Source: Qipengyuania sp.
GTDB taxonomy: Bacteria > Pseudomonadota > Alphaproteobacteria > Sphingomonadales > Sphingomonadaceae
Direction: 5' to 3'
Length of the DNA: 33,729 bases
Assembly (NCBI GenBank): GCA_019745075.1
Contig: JAIETR010000022.1
Location: forward strand, 1 to 33,729
Shown here: positions 17,229-26,161 of the stretch, in pieces
How positions within the stretch are numbered: position 1 is the first letter of the stretch
Layout of the letters: each line of letters opens with the position of its first letter
Position numbers and translations under genes: made by a program
The notes under the pieces: generated by a model
What the model was told of the DNA's origin: nothing
The model's input: only the letters and a program-made list of their open reading frames with translations
Database searches by the model: none

Positions 17229-17897
17229 GTGGTGGCGGGCGGCGAGGAGGCCCGGCGCGCCGCGATGGTGGAGCGGCAGATCCGCCGCCGCGGCATCGTC
17301 GATCCTGCGATCCTCGCCGCCTTCGCGCAGGTCCCGCGCAAGGCCTTCGTGCCCGAAGCCCTGGCCGAGTTCGCCTATGACGACGGGCCGCTCCCGATCG
17401 GCGCGGGCCAGACCATCAGCCAGCCCTATATCGTCGCGCGCATGATCGACGCCGCCAATGTTCGCGCCGGGGACCGCGTCCTCGAGGTCGGCGCGGGATC
17501 GGGCTACGCTGCGGCGGTGCTCTCACGCATCGCCGGCGAAGTGTTCGCCATCGAACGGCACGAAAGTCTGGCCAGCGAGGCCCGCGAGCGCATGGCGGCG
17601 CTGGGCTATGACAATTGCACGGTCGTAACCGGAGACGGGTTGGCCGGCTTGCCCGACGAGGGCCCCTTCGACGCAATCCTGGTCGCGGCGCGCGGCGCAC
17701 GGGTGCCCCAAGCGCTCAAGCGGCAGATCGCGATCGGCGGCCGGCTCGTGATCCCGATCGGCGGCGAGGATGTCCAGCAGCTGCGCCGCATCGAGCGCAC
17801 CGGCGAGGACGCGTGGTCGGCGCGGGATATCGCCGCGGTGCGTTTCGTCCCGCTGCTGCCCGACGTCGTGCCGGAGAACCGCGCTCCGCCGGAATGA
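17229..17897 (+). CDS. pcm: Protein-L-isoaspartate O-methyltransferase
   Basis: Repairs damaged proteins by methylating isoaspartyl residues with S-adenosylmethionine in the cytoplasm. The 222-residue product carries the family core LPIGAGQTISQPYIVARM, the SAM-binding motif VLEVGAGSGYAAAVLS near residues 84-99, and the acidic post-motif DGLAGLPDEGPFDAILVAA. The annotated start is a GTG at 17229, four bases after the previous stop, without a clear Shine-Dalgarno site. An ATG at 17265 (MVERQIRRRG) is an alternative with GAGGAGG 14 bases upstream. In E. coli pcm neighbours surE; here it follows a host-attachment family gene. Confidence 0.92.
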   Translation: MVAGGEEARRAAMVERQIRRRGIVDPAILAAFAQVPRKAFVPEALAEFAYDDGPLPIGAGQTISQPYIVARMIDAANVRAGDRVLEVGAGSGYAAAVLSRIAGEVFAIERHESLASEARERMAALGYDNCTVVTGDGLAGLPDEGPFDAILVAARGARVPQALKRQIAIGGRLVIPIGGEDVQQLRRIERTGEDAWSARDIAAVRFVPLLPDVVPENRAPPE

Positions 17898-18052
17898 TTC
17901 GCCGCGAAGGTCGAGGCGCGTTGGCGCTGCGTCAGGCCGACGATCGACCCGCTTCGGCGCTTCGAGGAGTCGTCTCGTCGCGTTTCGCTTCCGTTTGCGG
18001 GAACGAAAGGCATTAAGGTTCTGCAAACCATGGAAGGGTTAGCTTCGGGGAC

Positions 18053-19108
18053 ATGGGGTTCAGGACGGCCTTCGGGATCATCGCCGCGACACTCGTGCTG
18101 GCCATGCCGGCGCGGCCTGTCGCGCAGGAACACACGCACGACGATCTGCTGGAGGCGCAGTTCGACAGCGCGCTCGGCACCCAGCTTGGCACCGAGCGGC
18201 GCGCGCAGGCCTATCGGCCGGTCGAGGGCAGCCCGCTGGCCCGGCGGGTGGCCGAGCTTGCCGGTGGCGCGCGCGGGCGCATCGGCGTCGCCGCGGTCGA
18301 TCTCGCCACCGGCGAGGCGGTCAGCGTGCTCGGCGATCAGCGCTTCCCGCTCGCCAGCACCAGCAAGATCGCGGTGGCGGCGACATTCCTCGAGGGCGTG
18401 GAGCAGGGCCGCTGGCGGCTCGACCAGCGCTTTCCGCTGCTGCTGCCCAAGGCCTCGAAAGCGTTCTCGACTTCGGTTGCGCCTGTCTATGAGGGGCAGA
18501 GCGTCACGGCGGCAAGTCTCATCGAGCAGATGATCTCGCGGTCGAGCAACCCCGCGACCGATGCCCTGCTGCGCGTGGTCGGCGGGCCCAGGGCGGTCAA
18601 CGCCTGGGTGCGCCGCGCCGGCATTCGCGAGTTCAGCATCGACCGCGACATCGCGACGCTGGTGCGCGACGACGGCGAGTTCAATCCCGCCCTCCACATC
18701 GACACGCGCGACAGCGCGACGCCCGATGCGATGGTCCAGCTTCTCGCCGGCATCTACCAGGGGAAATATGTCGCGCCCGAGAGCCGCCGCGTCATCCTCG
18801 GGGCGATGAGCCGCACCGTCACCGGGAAGCGCCGCATCCGCGCCCACATCCCCGCGGGCGCGCGCGTGCTCCACAAGACCGGCACGCTGAGCGGCACCGC
18901 CAGCGACATCGGCTTCATCGAGACGCCGGACGGGCACACGCTGGCGATCGCGATCTATGTCACCGGACATGGCACCAAGCCGGCGCGCGACGCGAAGATC
19001 GCGGCGATCGCCCGGGCGCTCTACGACGGATACGGCGCCATGTTGCCGCAGCAAGCGCCCGGGCGCGCCTATGCCAGCGCGACCTACGGAAACGGCGGCA
19101 CGGACTGA
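18053..19108 (+). CDS. Class A beta-lactamase-like serine hydrolase
   Basis: An exported 351-residue member of the penicillin-binding/class A beta-lactamase fold. It has a signal peptide (about residues 1-25, ending PVAQE) and the three active-site motifs: STSK (Ser102, Lys105), SSN in place of SDN (164-166) and KTG (275-277). The omega loop reads DRDIATLVRDDGEFNPAL. It lacks the clear E-x-x-L-N of true class A enzymes, whose Glu166 deacylates the penicilloyl enzyme; Glu209 or Asp206/207 might substitute. It could be a weak beta-lactamase, a beta-lactamase-related esterase or a peptidoglycan enzyme. The tail is Ala/Tyr-rich. No ampR-like regulator is adjacent. It ends at a bidirectional terminator. 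Confidence 0.8.
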   Translation: MGFRTAFGIIAATLVLAMPARPVAQEHTHDDLLEAQFDSALGTQLGTERRAQAYRPVEGSPLARRVAELAGGARGRIGVAAVDLATGEAVSVLGDQRFPLASTSKIAVAATFLEGVEQGRWRLDQRFPLLLPKASKAFSTSVAPVYEGQSVTAASLIEQMISRSSNPATDALLRVVGGPRAVNAWVRRAGIREFSIDRDIATLVRDDGEFNPALHIDTRDSATPDAMVQLLAGIYQGKYVAPESRRVILGAMSRTVTGKRRIRAHIPAGARVLHKTGTLSGTASDIGFIETPDGHTLAIAIYVTGHGTKPARDAKIAAIARALYDGYGAMLPQQAPGRAYASATYGNGGTD

Positions 19109-19132
19109 TTTCCGGCTACCGAGCGGCATAAG

Positions 19133-19166
19133 AAAAGGGCGGCGCCTCGCGGCGCCGCCCTCTTTT
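19133..19166. terminator. Bidirectional terminator
   Basis: GGGCGGCGCC (19137-19146) and GGCGCCGCCC (19151-19160) form a perfect 10-bp stem around TCGC. It has AAAA on the left and TCTTTT on the right, so it serves both the plus-strand hydrolase and the minus-strand lipoprotein. Confidence 0.92.
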
Positions 19167-19184
19167 GCGATCGGTAAAGAAGGA

Positions 19185-19466
19185 TCAGTCCTTCTTCGCG
19201 TCCTGAACGGTGGTGCCCTGCGCTTCGGCCTCAACCTTGGCGGCTTCGTTTTCGGCGGTCGTGGCGGCGTTGTGGGCAGCGGCATCGACACTGTCGGCGG
19301 CGGTGGTGGCGGCGTCGGTCACCGCGTCGCCCGCGGCCTCCGCATTGGCGGCAGTGTCGGCGGCGGCCGAATCGGCGGTGGTGGCCGCGGCGTCCTGGGT
19401 CTTCTCCGAACAGGCGGCGAGCGAGAGGGCGGCGCCGGCGGCGGCGAGCAGAGCAATCTTGCGCAT
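19185..19466 (-). CDS. Ala/Thr-rich small lipoprotein
   Basis: A 93-residue predicted lipoprotein: signal MRKIALLAAAGAALSLAAC with lipidated Cys19, then SEKTQD and a body made almost only of Ala, Thr, Asp, Glu and Val in helical repeats such as TTAADSVDAAAHNAA. This suggests an amphipathic or disordered helix. Function is unknown. AAGGGAA at about 19474-19480 supports the ATG at 19466. It is divergent from polA and converges on the hydrolase gene with a shared terminator. It has the same design as the lipoprotein at 10102-10329, but is more helical and lacks the Pro repeats. Confidence 0.75.
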   Translation of the reverse strand: MRKIALLAAAGAALSLAACSEKTQDAAATTADSAAADTAANAEAAGDAVTDAATTAADSVDAAAHNAATTAENEAAKVEAEAQGTTVQDAKKD

Positions 19467-19667
19467 GGTTGCATTCCCTTTTGATGGCGGGTCGAAACGG
19501 TCGGCCTCGGCCGCCCGCGCGAGCCCCAGATGGGCCTCACGCTTCGCAAGATAATGGCGAGAATGTGGCAATGCAAGCGCCGAGCGCCGCTCCCGCCCCG
19601 TTTCGGCCGCAAAGCTGCTCCGCTTCGGCATTCCCTTTCGCCGCACCCCGCTGCTAGAGCCGCCGCC

Positions 19668-22526
19668 ATGAGCGACAGGAACCACCTCTATCTGGTCGAT
19701 GGATCGGCCTATATCTTTCGCGCTTACCACCGGTTGCCGCCGCTGACCGATCCCGAGGGCACCCCGGTCGGCGCGGTCTATGGCTACACCACCATGCTGT
19801 GGAAGCTGGCCGACGATCTGAACAAGGCGGACGGGCCCACGCATCTCGCGGTCATCCTCGACAAGGGCGCGACCAGCTTCCGCAACGCGCTTTACGACCA
19901 GTACAAGGCCAACCGCCCGCCGCCGCCCGAAGACCTGGTGCCGCAGTTCCCGCTGATCCGCGACGCCACCCGCGCCTTCAGCCTGCCCTGCATCGAGGAG
20001 GACGATCTCGAGGCCGACGACCTCATCGCCAGTTATGCGCGCGAAGCGACGCGGCGCGGCTGGGACGTGACCATCGTGTCCTCCGACAAGGACCTGATGC
20101 AACTCGTCGGCAAATGCGCCGAGCCGCACGATGGTGTCGAGGGCGGTTGCATCGACATGCTGGATACGATGAAGAACCAGCGCATCGACATCCCCGAGGT
20201 GGTCGAGAAGTTCGGCGTCGCTCCCGATCTGGTGGGCGATGTGCTGGCGCTGATGGGCGACAGCGTCGACAATGTCCCCGGCATTTACGGCATCGGCCCC
20301 AAGACCGCCTCCAAGCTGATCCAGGACCACGGCAGCCTCGCCGGGGCGCTCGATGCCGCCCCGGCCATGAAGCCCTCGAAGCTGCGCGACCGGCTGATCG
20401 AGGGCCGGGCGATGGCCGAGCTAAGCCGCGTGCTGGTCCAGCTCAAGGAGGATTGCGACCTCCCGATCCCGATCGACGACATGAAGCTGGACGGCGTGCC
20501 GCCGGCGCCGCTCGCGGCCTTCCTCGCCCGGCACGGCTTCACCAGCCTGTTGAAGCGGCTCGACGGCGGCGCCGGGAGCCCGGAGCGCGCGACCCAGCTC
20601 GATCCGGCCAAACCGCAAACCGCCGGCGCCCCGGCAAACGCCGCGGGCAACCGCCAGCCGCTGCCCGAGATGCCGCCGATCGACCGCGGTGCCTATGAAT
20701 GCGTGCAGACGCTCGAGCGGCTCGAGCACTGGGTTGCGCGGGCCTTCGATGCCCGGCTGGTGGCGCTGGACACCGAAACCAGCAGCCTCGACGCGATGCG
20801 CGCCGAGCTTGCCGGGATCAGCCTCGCGCTGGGTCCCAACGATGCCTGCTATATCCCGCTGGGGCACGGCGGCAGCGACATGTTCGCCGAGAAGCCGCCG
20901 CAAGTGGAGCGCGAGGCCGCCTATGCGGTGCTGCGCCCGCTGTTAGAAAGCGAGCAGGTGCTCAAGGTCGGGCAGAACATCAAATACGATCTCAACATCC
21001 TCGCCCGCTGCGCGAACATCCAGGTCGCGCCCGTCGACGACACCATGATCGTCAGCTTCGCGCTCGACGCCGGGCGCAGCCTCGAAGGGATCGGGGGCGG
21101 GCACGGCATGGACGAGCTGAGCCAGCGCCACCTCGGCCACACAACCCTGACCTTCAAGGACATCTGCGGCAGCGGCAAGAAGGCGATCCCCTTCGGCGAG
21201 GTGCCGCTCGACAAGGCGACGCAATACGCCGCCGAGGACGCCGATGTGACCTGGCGGCTCTACAAGCACTTGAAGCCGCGGCTCGCCGAGGAGGGGGGGA
21301 CACAGGTCTACCAGCGCGTCGACCGGCCGCTGATCCCGGTGGTGGCGCGGATGGAGCGCCACGGCATCAAGGTCGATCGCGCGCGGCTCGCCGGGCTGAG
21401 CGAGGAGTTCTCCCGCGAGATCGCTCGGATCGAGCGCGAAGTGTGGGATTGCTGCGGGATCGAATTCACTATCGGCAGCCCCAGGCAATTGGGCGACGTG
21501 CTGTTCGAAAAGCTCGGATACAGGGGCGGGCGCAAGGGCAAGAGCGGGCAGTATTCGACCGACCAGGCGATTTTGGAAGGACTCGCCAATCAGGGCGCGG
21601 AGGTCGCAACCAAGGTGCTCGAGTGGCGCCAGTTGTCGAAGCTGAAGTCGACCTACACCGATGCCCTACAGGCCGCGATCAATCCCGAGACCGGTCGAGT
21701 GCACACCAGCTACAGCCTGGTCGGCGCGCAGACCGGGCGGCTGTCCTCGACCGATCCCAACCTTCAGAACATCCCGATCCGCACCGAGATCGGGCGCCAG
21801 ATCCGCGAGGCCTTCGTCGCCGAGCCCGGCAATGTCCTGCTCGCCGCCGACTATTCGCAGATCGAGCTTCGGCTGGCGGCGCACATGGCCGACGTGCCGC
21901 AACTGAAGGACGCCTTCGCCAGCGGCGAGGATATCCATGCCCGCACCGCGCGCGAGATGTTCGGCGAAGTCACCCGCGATACGCGGGCCAGGGCCAAGAC
22001 GGTCAATTTCGCGATCCTCTACGGTATCAGCCGCTGGGGGCTGGGCGGCCGGCTGGGGATCGCGGCGGAGGACGCGCAAGCCATCATCGACACCTATTTC
22101 CAGCGCTTTCCCGGCATCCAGTCCTATATTCACGCGACGCTCGAGAGCGTGCGCGAGAAGGGCTATTCGCAGACGCTGTTCGGGCGCAAGACCTGGTTCC
22201 CGCGGATCAATTCGAAGAACCCCAACGAGCGCAGCGGCAGCGAGCGCGCCGCGATCAACGCCCCGATCCAGGGCACCAGCGCCGACATCATCAAGCGCGC
22301 GATGGCGCGGATGATGCCGGCGCTCGCCGATGCCGGACTCGGCCATGTGCGCATGCTGCTCCAGGTCCACGACGAACTGGTGTTCGAACTGCCCGAACGG
22401 GATGTCGCCGCCGCCGCGCCGGTCATCGAGCGCGTCATGGCCGCGGCGGCGCTGCCCGCGGTAGCGCTCCACGTCCCGCTCGGCATCGACATCGGCACGG
22501 GGGCCAGCTGGGGCGCGGCGCACTGA
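19668..22526 (+). CDS. polA: DNA polymerase I
   Basis: Repair and Okazaki-fragment polymerase, 952 residues starting MSDRNHLYLVDGSAYIF. The frame is open further upstream but homology starts here. It has a 5'-nuclease domain (about 1-300, with EEDDLEADDLIASYA), a proofreading exonuclease domain with intact acidic residues (LDTETSSLD near 367, GQNIKYDL, QYAAEDADVTW), and the polymerase domain with motif A DYSQIELRLAAH (about 728), motif B ARAKTVNFAILYG (about 775) and motif C QVHDELVFE (about 900). All three activities look intact. The start has only a weak ribosome site. The downstream kinase gene overlaps its stop codon by one base. Confidence 0.97.
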   Translation: MSDRNHLYLVDGSAYIFRAYHRLPPLTDPEGTPVGAVYGYTTMLWKLADDLNKADGPTHLAVILDKGATSFRNALYDQYKANRPPPPEDLVPQFPLIRDATRAFSLPCIEEDDLEADDLIASYAREATRRGWDVTIVSSDKDLMQLVGKCAEPHDGVEGGCIDMLDTMKNQRIDIPEVVEKFGVAPDLVGDVLALMGDSVDNVPGIYGIGPKTASKLIQDHGSLAGALDAAPAMKPSKLRDRLIEGRAMAELSRVLVQLKEDCDLPIPIDDMKLDGVPPAPLAAFLARHGFTSLLKRLDGGAGSPERATQLDPAKPQTAGAPANAAGNRQPLPEMPPIDRGAYECVQTLERLEHWVARAFDARLVALDTETSSLDAMRAELAGISLALGPNDACYIPLGHGGSDMFAEKPPQVEREAAYAVLRPLLESEQVLKVGQNIKYDLNILARCANIQVAPVDDTMIVSFALDAGRSLEGIGGGHGMDELSQRHLGHTTLTFKDICGSGKKAIPFGEVPLDKATQYAAEDADVTWRLYKHLKPRLAEEGGTQVYQRVDRPLIPVVARMERHGIKVDRARLAGLSEEFSREIARIEREVWDCCGIEFTIGSPRQLGDVLFEKLGYRGGRKGKSGQYSTDQAILEGLANQGAEVATKVLEWRQLSKLKSTYTDALQAAINPETGRVHTSYSLVGAQTGRLSSTDPNLQNIPIRTEIGRQIREAFVAEPGNVLLAADYSQIELRLAAHMADVPQLKDAFASGEDIHARTAREMFGEVTRDTRARAKTVNFAILYGISRWGLGGRLGIAAEDAQAIIDTYFQRFPGIQSYIHATLESVREKGYSQTLFGRKTWFPRINSKNPNERSGSERAAINAPIQGTSADIIKRAMARMMPALADAGLGHVRMLLQVHDELVFELPERDVAAAAPVIERVMAAAALPAVALHVPLGIDIGTGASWGAAH

Positions 22527-23806
22527 TGCGGAGGTCGCTGGTCTCCCTGCCCGGCGGGTCGGCGCGCTGGATCAACGCGGCGCTGATCGCGGCCACGGCG
22601 GCGGCGATGCTGCTGGTGATCCTGCTGGTCATCGGCACGGTGGAGGCCGAGCGCGGGCAACGCCGCCAGGCGCAGCAGACCAGCGCCATTCTCGACGAGT
22701 TGCGCGACATCGGCCGCGCCGCGCTCAATGCCGAGACCGGTCAACGCGGGTACCTGCTTTCGCTCGACCGGCGTTACCTTGGGCCGTTCTACAACGGCCG
22801 CGATCGGATGGAGCCGTCGCTGCGGCGGTTGCGCGCCCTGCTCGAACCGCGCGCCGACGCGCGCCAGCTCGCGCTGCTGGACGAGGTCGAGGCGCTGTCG
22901 CGGGCGAAATTCCGCGAGCTGGGGCGTAGCATCGCGCTGGTCGAGAACGGCGATCTGATCGAAGCGCGGCGCCTGGTTCTGACCGACGAGGGCCAGGAGA
23001 CGATGGAGCGGCTAAGACGCGCGATCGGCGAGCTCGAGCGGATCGAGCTGGCGGAGCTCGCCGAGGCGGTGACGAAAACCGAGCGGGCCGAGCGCCGGGT
23101 GATGCCGCTCCTGGGCGGGCTGCTGGCGCTGTTGGCGATCTCGCTCGTCGCCGCCGGCCGGCTGATCGCGCGGAGCGCCCGCGCCGAGGCGGTGGCCGCC
23201 CAGGCCGAGGCGCTGGCGGCGGCGCGGGACCGGGCCGATCTGCTCGCGCGCGAGCTCAACCACCGGGTGAAGAACCTGTTCGCGGTGGTGCTGGCGATCG
23301 TCAGGCTGAGCGCGCGCGACGCGCCCGAAGCCAGGGCGGTGACCGATTCGATCGCCCAGCGCGTCCAGGCGCTGCTCAAGGCGCATGACGTCAGCCAGGG
23401 CGAGCTGGATCGCCCCGAGGTCTCGCTGGTCGCGCTGGTCGAAACCACGCTCGCACCCTATCGCTCGCCGACGCTCACGGCCTCGATCAGCGGCCCCCCG
23501 ATCACGCTGCACGCGCGCTCGATCACGCCGGTGGGCCTGGTGCTGCACGAATTGACCACCAATGCAGTCAAATACGGCGGCTGGTCGCGGCCCGGCGGAA
23601 GCATCGCCATCGACTGGAAGCGCGAGGGGGGCGAGCTGGTGCTGAACTGGCGGGAAAGCGGTGTGCCGATCGCGGAGCAGCCGGCGCGCGAGGGCTTCGG
23701 CTCGATGCTGATGACCAGCGCGGCGCGCCAGCTCGGCGGCGGCGTCGAGCGCCACTTCCCGCCCGAGGGAGCGGTCATCACGATCCGGTTTCCCGCAGAC
23801 GGCTAA
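22526..23806 (+). CDS. CHASE3-type HWE family sensor histidine kinase
   Basis: A 426-residue membrane sensor kinase. TM1 spans about residues 15-38 and TM2 about 193-213; the periplasmic domain between them is all-helical and CHASE3-like (ETGQRGYLLSLDRRYL). The cytoplasmic kinase has the phosphoacceptor motif ELNHRVKN (His246), N-box HELTTNAVKYGG (Asn346), the W-x-E of HWE kinases (WRE, 375-377) and G-box EGFGSMLM. HWE kinases are typical of alphaproteobacteria and often feed the general stress response. The ATG at 22526 overlaps the polA stop (TGATG), implying translational coupling. No response regulator is encoded next to it. The ligand is unknown. Confidence 0.92.
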   Translation: MRRSLVSLPGGSARWINAALIAATAAAMLLVILLVIGTVEAERGQRRQAQQTSAILDELRDIGRAALNAETGQRGYLLSLDRRYLGPFYNGRDRMEPSLRRLRALLEPRADARQLALLDEVEALSRAKFRELGRSIALVENGDLIEARRLVLTDEGQETMERLRRAIGELERIELAELAEAVTKTERAERRVMPLLGGLLALLAISLVAAGRLIARSARAEAVAAQAEALAAARDRADLLARELNHRVKNLFAVVLAIVRLSARDAPEARAVTDSIAQRVQALLKAHDVSQGELDRPEVSLVALVETTLAPYRSPTLTASISGPPITLHARSITPVGLVLHELTTNAVKYGGWSRPGGSIAIDWKREGGELVLNWRESGVPIAEQPAREGFGSMLMTSAARQLGGGVERHFPPEGAVITIRFPADG

Positions 23807-23862
23807 GCTCGTCGGCCGGCTCCCCGTTGTCAGCCGGCCGCGCCACGGTTACCGCGCGCGTC

Positions 23863-24948
23863 ATGTTCGACCGATACGATCCTCGCGGTTGGCAGCTCAC
23901 CCCCCGCGATGCCGTGGAGGCGGCGATCGGCCTCGCGATCCCGGCGCTGATCGCGCTGGCGCTGCACTGGCTGGCCTTCGCGCTGCTGCACCGGGTGGCG
24001 CGCGCCTCGGCCACGCAGATCGACAATGCCATCCTCGAAGCGGTGCGCGGTCCGGCGCGGTGGGCGATGGTCGCCATCGCCGTCGCCATCGCGGCCCAGG
24101 TCGATCCGCTGCTCGGCGCCGGATGGAAGGTGACCGCGGCCTATCTGGTGCCGGCGCTGCTCGGCTGGGTCGCCTACGCCGTCGTCGATGGCTTCGGCAC
24201 CGGGCTCGAGCTCGAGGCGGTGGCGCACGAGGATCCCAGCGCGATGCGCGCGCGCCGCACGCGCGTCGCGATCCTCGGCCGCACCGCCAAGGTCGCAATC
24301 CTGATCATCAGTGTCTCGCTGATCCTCTTCAACATTCCCGGCGTGCGGCAGGTCGGGGTGACGTTGATGGCCTCGGCAGGGCTTGCCGCGCTGGCGGTGG
24401 GCGCGGCGGCGCAGCCGGCCCTGAAGTCGCTGATCGCCGGATTGCAGGTGGCGCTCACGCAGCCGCTCCGCCTCGGCGACATGGTCAAGATCGACGGCCA
24501 GGCGGGACGGGTGGAGGAGATCCGCTGGAGCTTCGTCACCGTGCGCACCTGGGACGAGCGGCTGCTGGTGGTGCCGACCGCGCGCTTCCTCGACGGCAGC
24601 TTCGAGAACTGGTCGCGGGTCAGCGAGCGGCTGACCGGCCCGGTGTTCCTCCATCTCGACCCCGCGACCGACATCGCCCCTGTCCGCGCGGAGTTCGAGC
24701 GCTTCGTCGCGGCGCAAACCGAATGGGATCGGCGCACCGCCAGCCTGCTGATGACCGAGGCACGCCCCGAAAGCGTCGAGCTGCGGCTGTCGGTGAGCGC
24801 GGCGACGATCGGCGACCTGTGGCTCCTGCGCTGCAAGCTGCGCGAGCACATGATCGACTGGCTGCGCCGCGAGTTGCCCGATGCACTGATTCGCCATCGG
24901 CTTGTGGTTGGCGATGAAACGCAGGCAGCGGCCGAGGAGTCCCCCTAA
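23863..24948 (+). CDS. MscS family mechanosensitive ion channel
   Basis: An inner-membrane channel of about 361 residues that would open under membrane tension to release solutes during osmotic downshock. Hydrophobic segments lie at about 20-42, 66-82, 92-112, 140-158 and 164-185. The last is the Gly/Ala-rich pore helix (ASAGLAALAVGAAAQ), followed by the MscS beta domain (PLRLGDMVKIDGQAGRVEEI, then FENWSR). The start is uncertain: the ATG at 23863 (MFDRYDPRGW) is chosen, but a TTG at 23827 is in frame and neither has a good ribosome site. Its stop codon overlaps that of the convergent yceD gene by four bases. Confidence 0.88.
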   Translation: MFDRYDPRGWQLTPRDAVEAAIGLAIPALIALALHWLAFALLHRVARASATQIDNAILEAVRGPARWAMVAIAVAIAAQVDPLLGAGWKVTAAYLVPALLGWVAYAVVDGFGTGLELEAVAHEDPSAMRARRTRVAILGRTAKVAILIISVSLILFNIPGVRQVGVTLMASAGLAALAVGAAAQPALKSLIAGLQVALTQPLRLGDMVKIDGQAGRVEEIRWSFVTVRTWDERLLVVPTARFLDGSFENWSRVSERLTGPVFLHLDPATDIAPVRAEFERFVAAQTEWDRRTASLLMTEARPESVELRLSVSAATIGDLWLLRCKLREHMIDWLRRELPDALIRHRLVVGDETQAAAEESP

Positions 24949-25472
24949 CTCTCCTTCGAGCCGGTCTTGAGCGCCGCAAGGGCGGCGAAAGGCCCGCTGG
25001 GTGCGTTGTCGTCGAGAATCCCTGACTCGCGCCGGACCGCCTCGGCGTCCGGGCCGACGGCATAGGGGTCGAGAGCGAGGCCGAAGCTTTGCGCCACCGC
25101 CTCGCCGAGGTCGAAGGACGCGCCGTCGTATTCGATCTCGTCGGGCTCGTCCGCGCCGAACTCCATCTCTTCGTCGTCGCTGCCCGGCGCGAGCGTGGGA
25201 ACGAAGCGGATAGCCAGCGGCGCGTCGAGCCTATTGGCGAAGGGTTCGTCGGAGATGGCGCAGCGCTGATGAAATGCAGCGTCCAGGCGCCCCGTGGCGT
25301 CGATGGCATCGCCTGTCCGCCTCAGGGTCGTCACCGCATGCAGCCGCTCGATCGAGGGCAGGGCGAAGCGCTCCGCGAGCGCCGCGCGCTCGCTCTCGCT
25401 CGCCTCGATGGTGAGCGCGGCCGAGGGCAAGCGGTCGAGCTTGACGAGGCGCACGAACTCGCCGCTGCTCAT
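24945..25472 (-). CDS. yceD: YceD/DUF177 family protein
   Basis: A 175-residue member of the DUF177 family, linked in bacteria and plants to 23S rRNA or large-subunit accumulation. Typical parts are the conserved RCAISDEPF motif (Cys71), an acidic insert (SDDEEMEFGADEPDEIEYD, about 98-116) and the DLGEAVAQSFGLALDPYA block. In many bacteria yceD precedes rpmF (L32); here it does not, and it instead ends the operon. GGGAG lies seven bases before the ATG at 25472. The start overlaps the stop of the upstream chaperone gene by four bases (ATGA), so the two are translationally coupled. Confidence 0.88.
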   Translation of the reverse strand: MSSGEFVRLVKLDRLPSAALTIEASESERAALAERFALPSIERLHAVTTLRRTGDAIDATGRLDAAFHQRCAISDEPFANRLDAPLAIRFVPTLAPGSDDEEMEFGADEPDEIEYDGASFDLGEAVAQSFGLALDPYAVGPDAEAVRRESGILDDNAPSGPFAALAALKTGSKES

Positions 25473-25981
25473 GTGCAATCTCCCGCCAGCAGGTCCCGAT
25501 CGCCAAGCGCCGCGAGCCGCGCCGCAAGAACGCGCAGTTCCTCGCCAACCGTCTCGGCGCGGCTGTCGTCGGTCAGGGCGATGTTGCGGCGAACCGTCTC
25601 GGCGAGCTCGCCGCCTCCCGCCGCGAGGGCCGCGCGGTAGGCGCCCATCCGCCCGCCCAGCGTGGCCATCAGCCGGCCGATCTGCTTGCCGACCATCAAA
25701 TCGCCCACCCCCGACTGGCGCAATTGCCCGTCCATTTCCTCGACGAAGATCTCGGTCAGCGGCGCGGCGCGCGCGGCCAGCGCGGGCGTGGTCTCCATCC
25801 GCAGCAGGACAAGCGCAAGCACCGCGCTGACCATGTCGAAGCGCCCCCCGAGCGTGTCGGCGACACCGCGATCCCGATACCAGGCGGGATCGCGGGCCAG
25901 CGCGACCACCCTGGCCCACAACGGCCGCACCTCGTCGCGTGGGTCGGAGCGCGCGGAGAACAAGCGGTCGAAAAGGCGCAT
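25469..25981 (-). CDS. Ubiquinol-cytochrome c chaperone family protein (CBP3-like)
   Basis: A 170-residue relative of mitochondrial Cbp3/UQCC1, which assists cytochrome b synthesis and assembly of the bc1 complex. Visible family features are the start MRLFDRLFSAR, ARDPAWYRDRGVADTLGGRFDMVSAVLALVLLRM and FVEEMDGQLRQSGVGDLMVGKQIGRLM. The start at 25981 fits the family. No strong Shine-Dalgarno site is seen, and the frame stays open upstream. It is the first gene of a two-gene minus-strand operon with yceD, behind the promoter at 26108-26136, and is divergent from the bamE-like gene. Confidence 0.88.
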   Translation of the reverse strand: MRLFDRLFSARSDPRDEVRPLWARVVALARDPAWYRDRGVADTLGGRFDMVSAVLALVLLRMETTPALAARAAPLTEIFVEEMDGQLRQSGVGDLMVGKQIGRLMATLGGRMGAYRAALAAGGGELAETVRRNIALTDDSRAETVGEELRVLAARLAALGDRDLLAGDCT

Positions 25982-26107
25982 GGCGAGAGTCCCGGTGGCG
26001 TTCAGCGGCAATTCAAGCCCGTGCCGCGAAGCGCGGGCCAGGCCGCCCGAATGGCGCCCGCCCGCGTGTTGCTTGTCGGGGGCGGGCAGCCTAAGGGCGG
26101 CGCCAGG

Positions 26108-26136
26108 CATATAGAGCGCGCCATCGGCACGGCCAA
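26108..26136 (-). promoter_or_regulatory. Promoter of the CBP3-like/yceD operon
   Basis: On the minus strand TTGGCC (26131-26136), 17 bases, then TATATG (26108-26113). The -10 hexamer and spacing match the rpoBC and rRNA promoters. The predicted leader is about 120 bases. Confidence 0.65.
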
Positions 26137-26161
26137 GGCGCGCGAACCGGCAGGAGCAGGC

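Noticed and set aside
20699..22525. Upstream extension of the kinase frame through polA
   Set aside because: Out-of-frame reading of polA; kinase homology and TM1 begin at the ATG at 22526.
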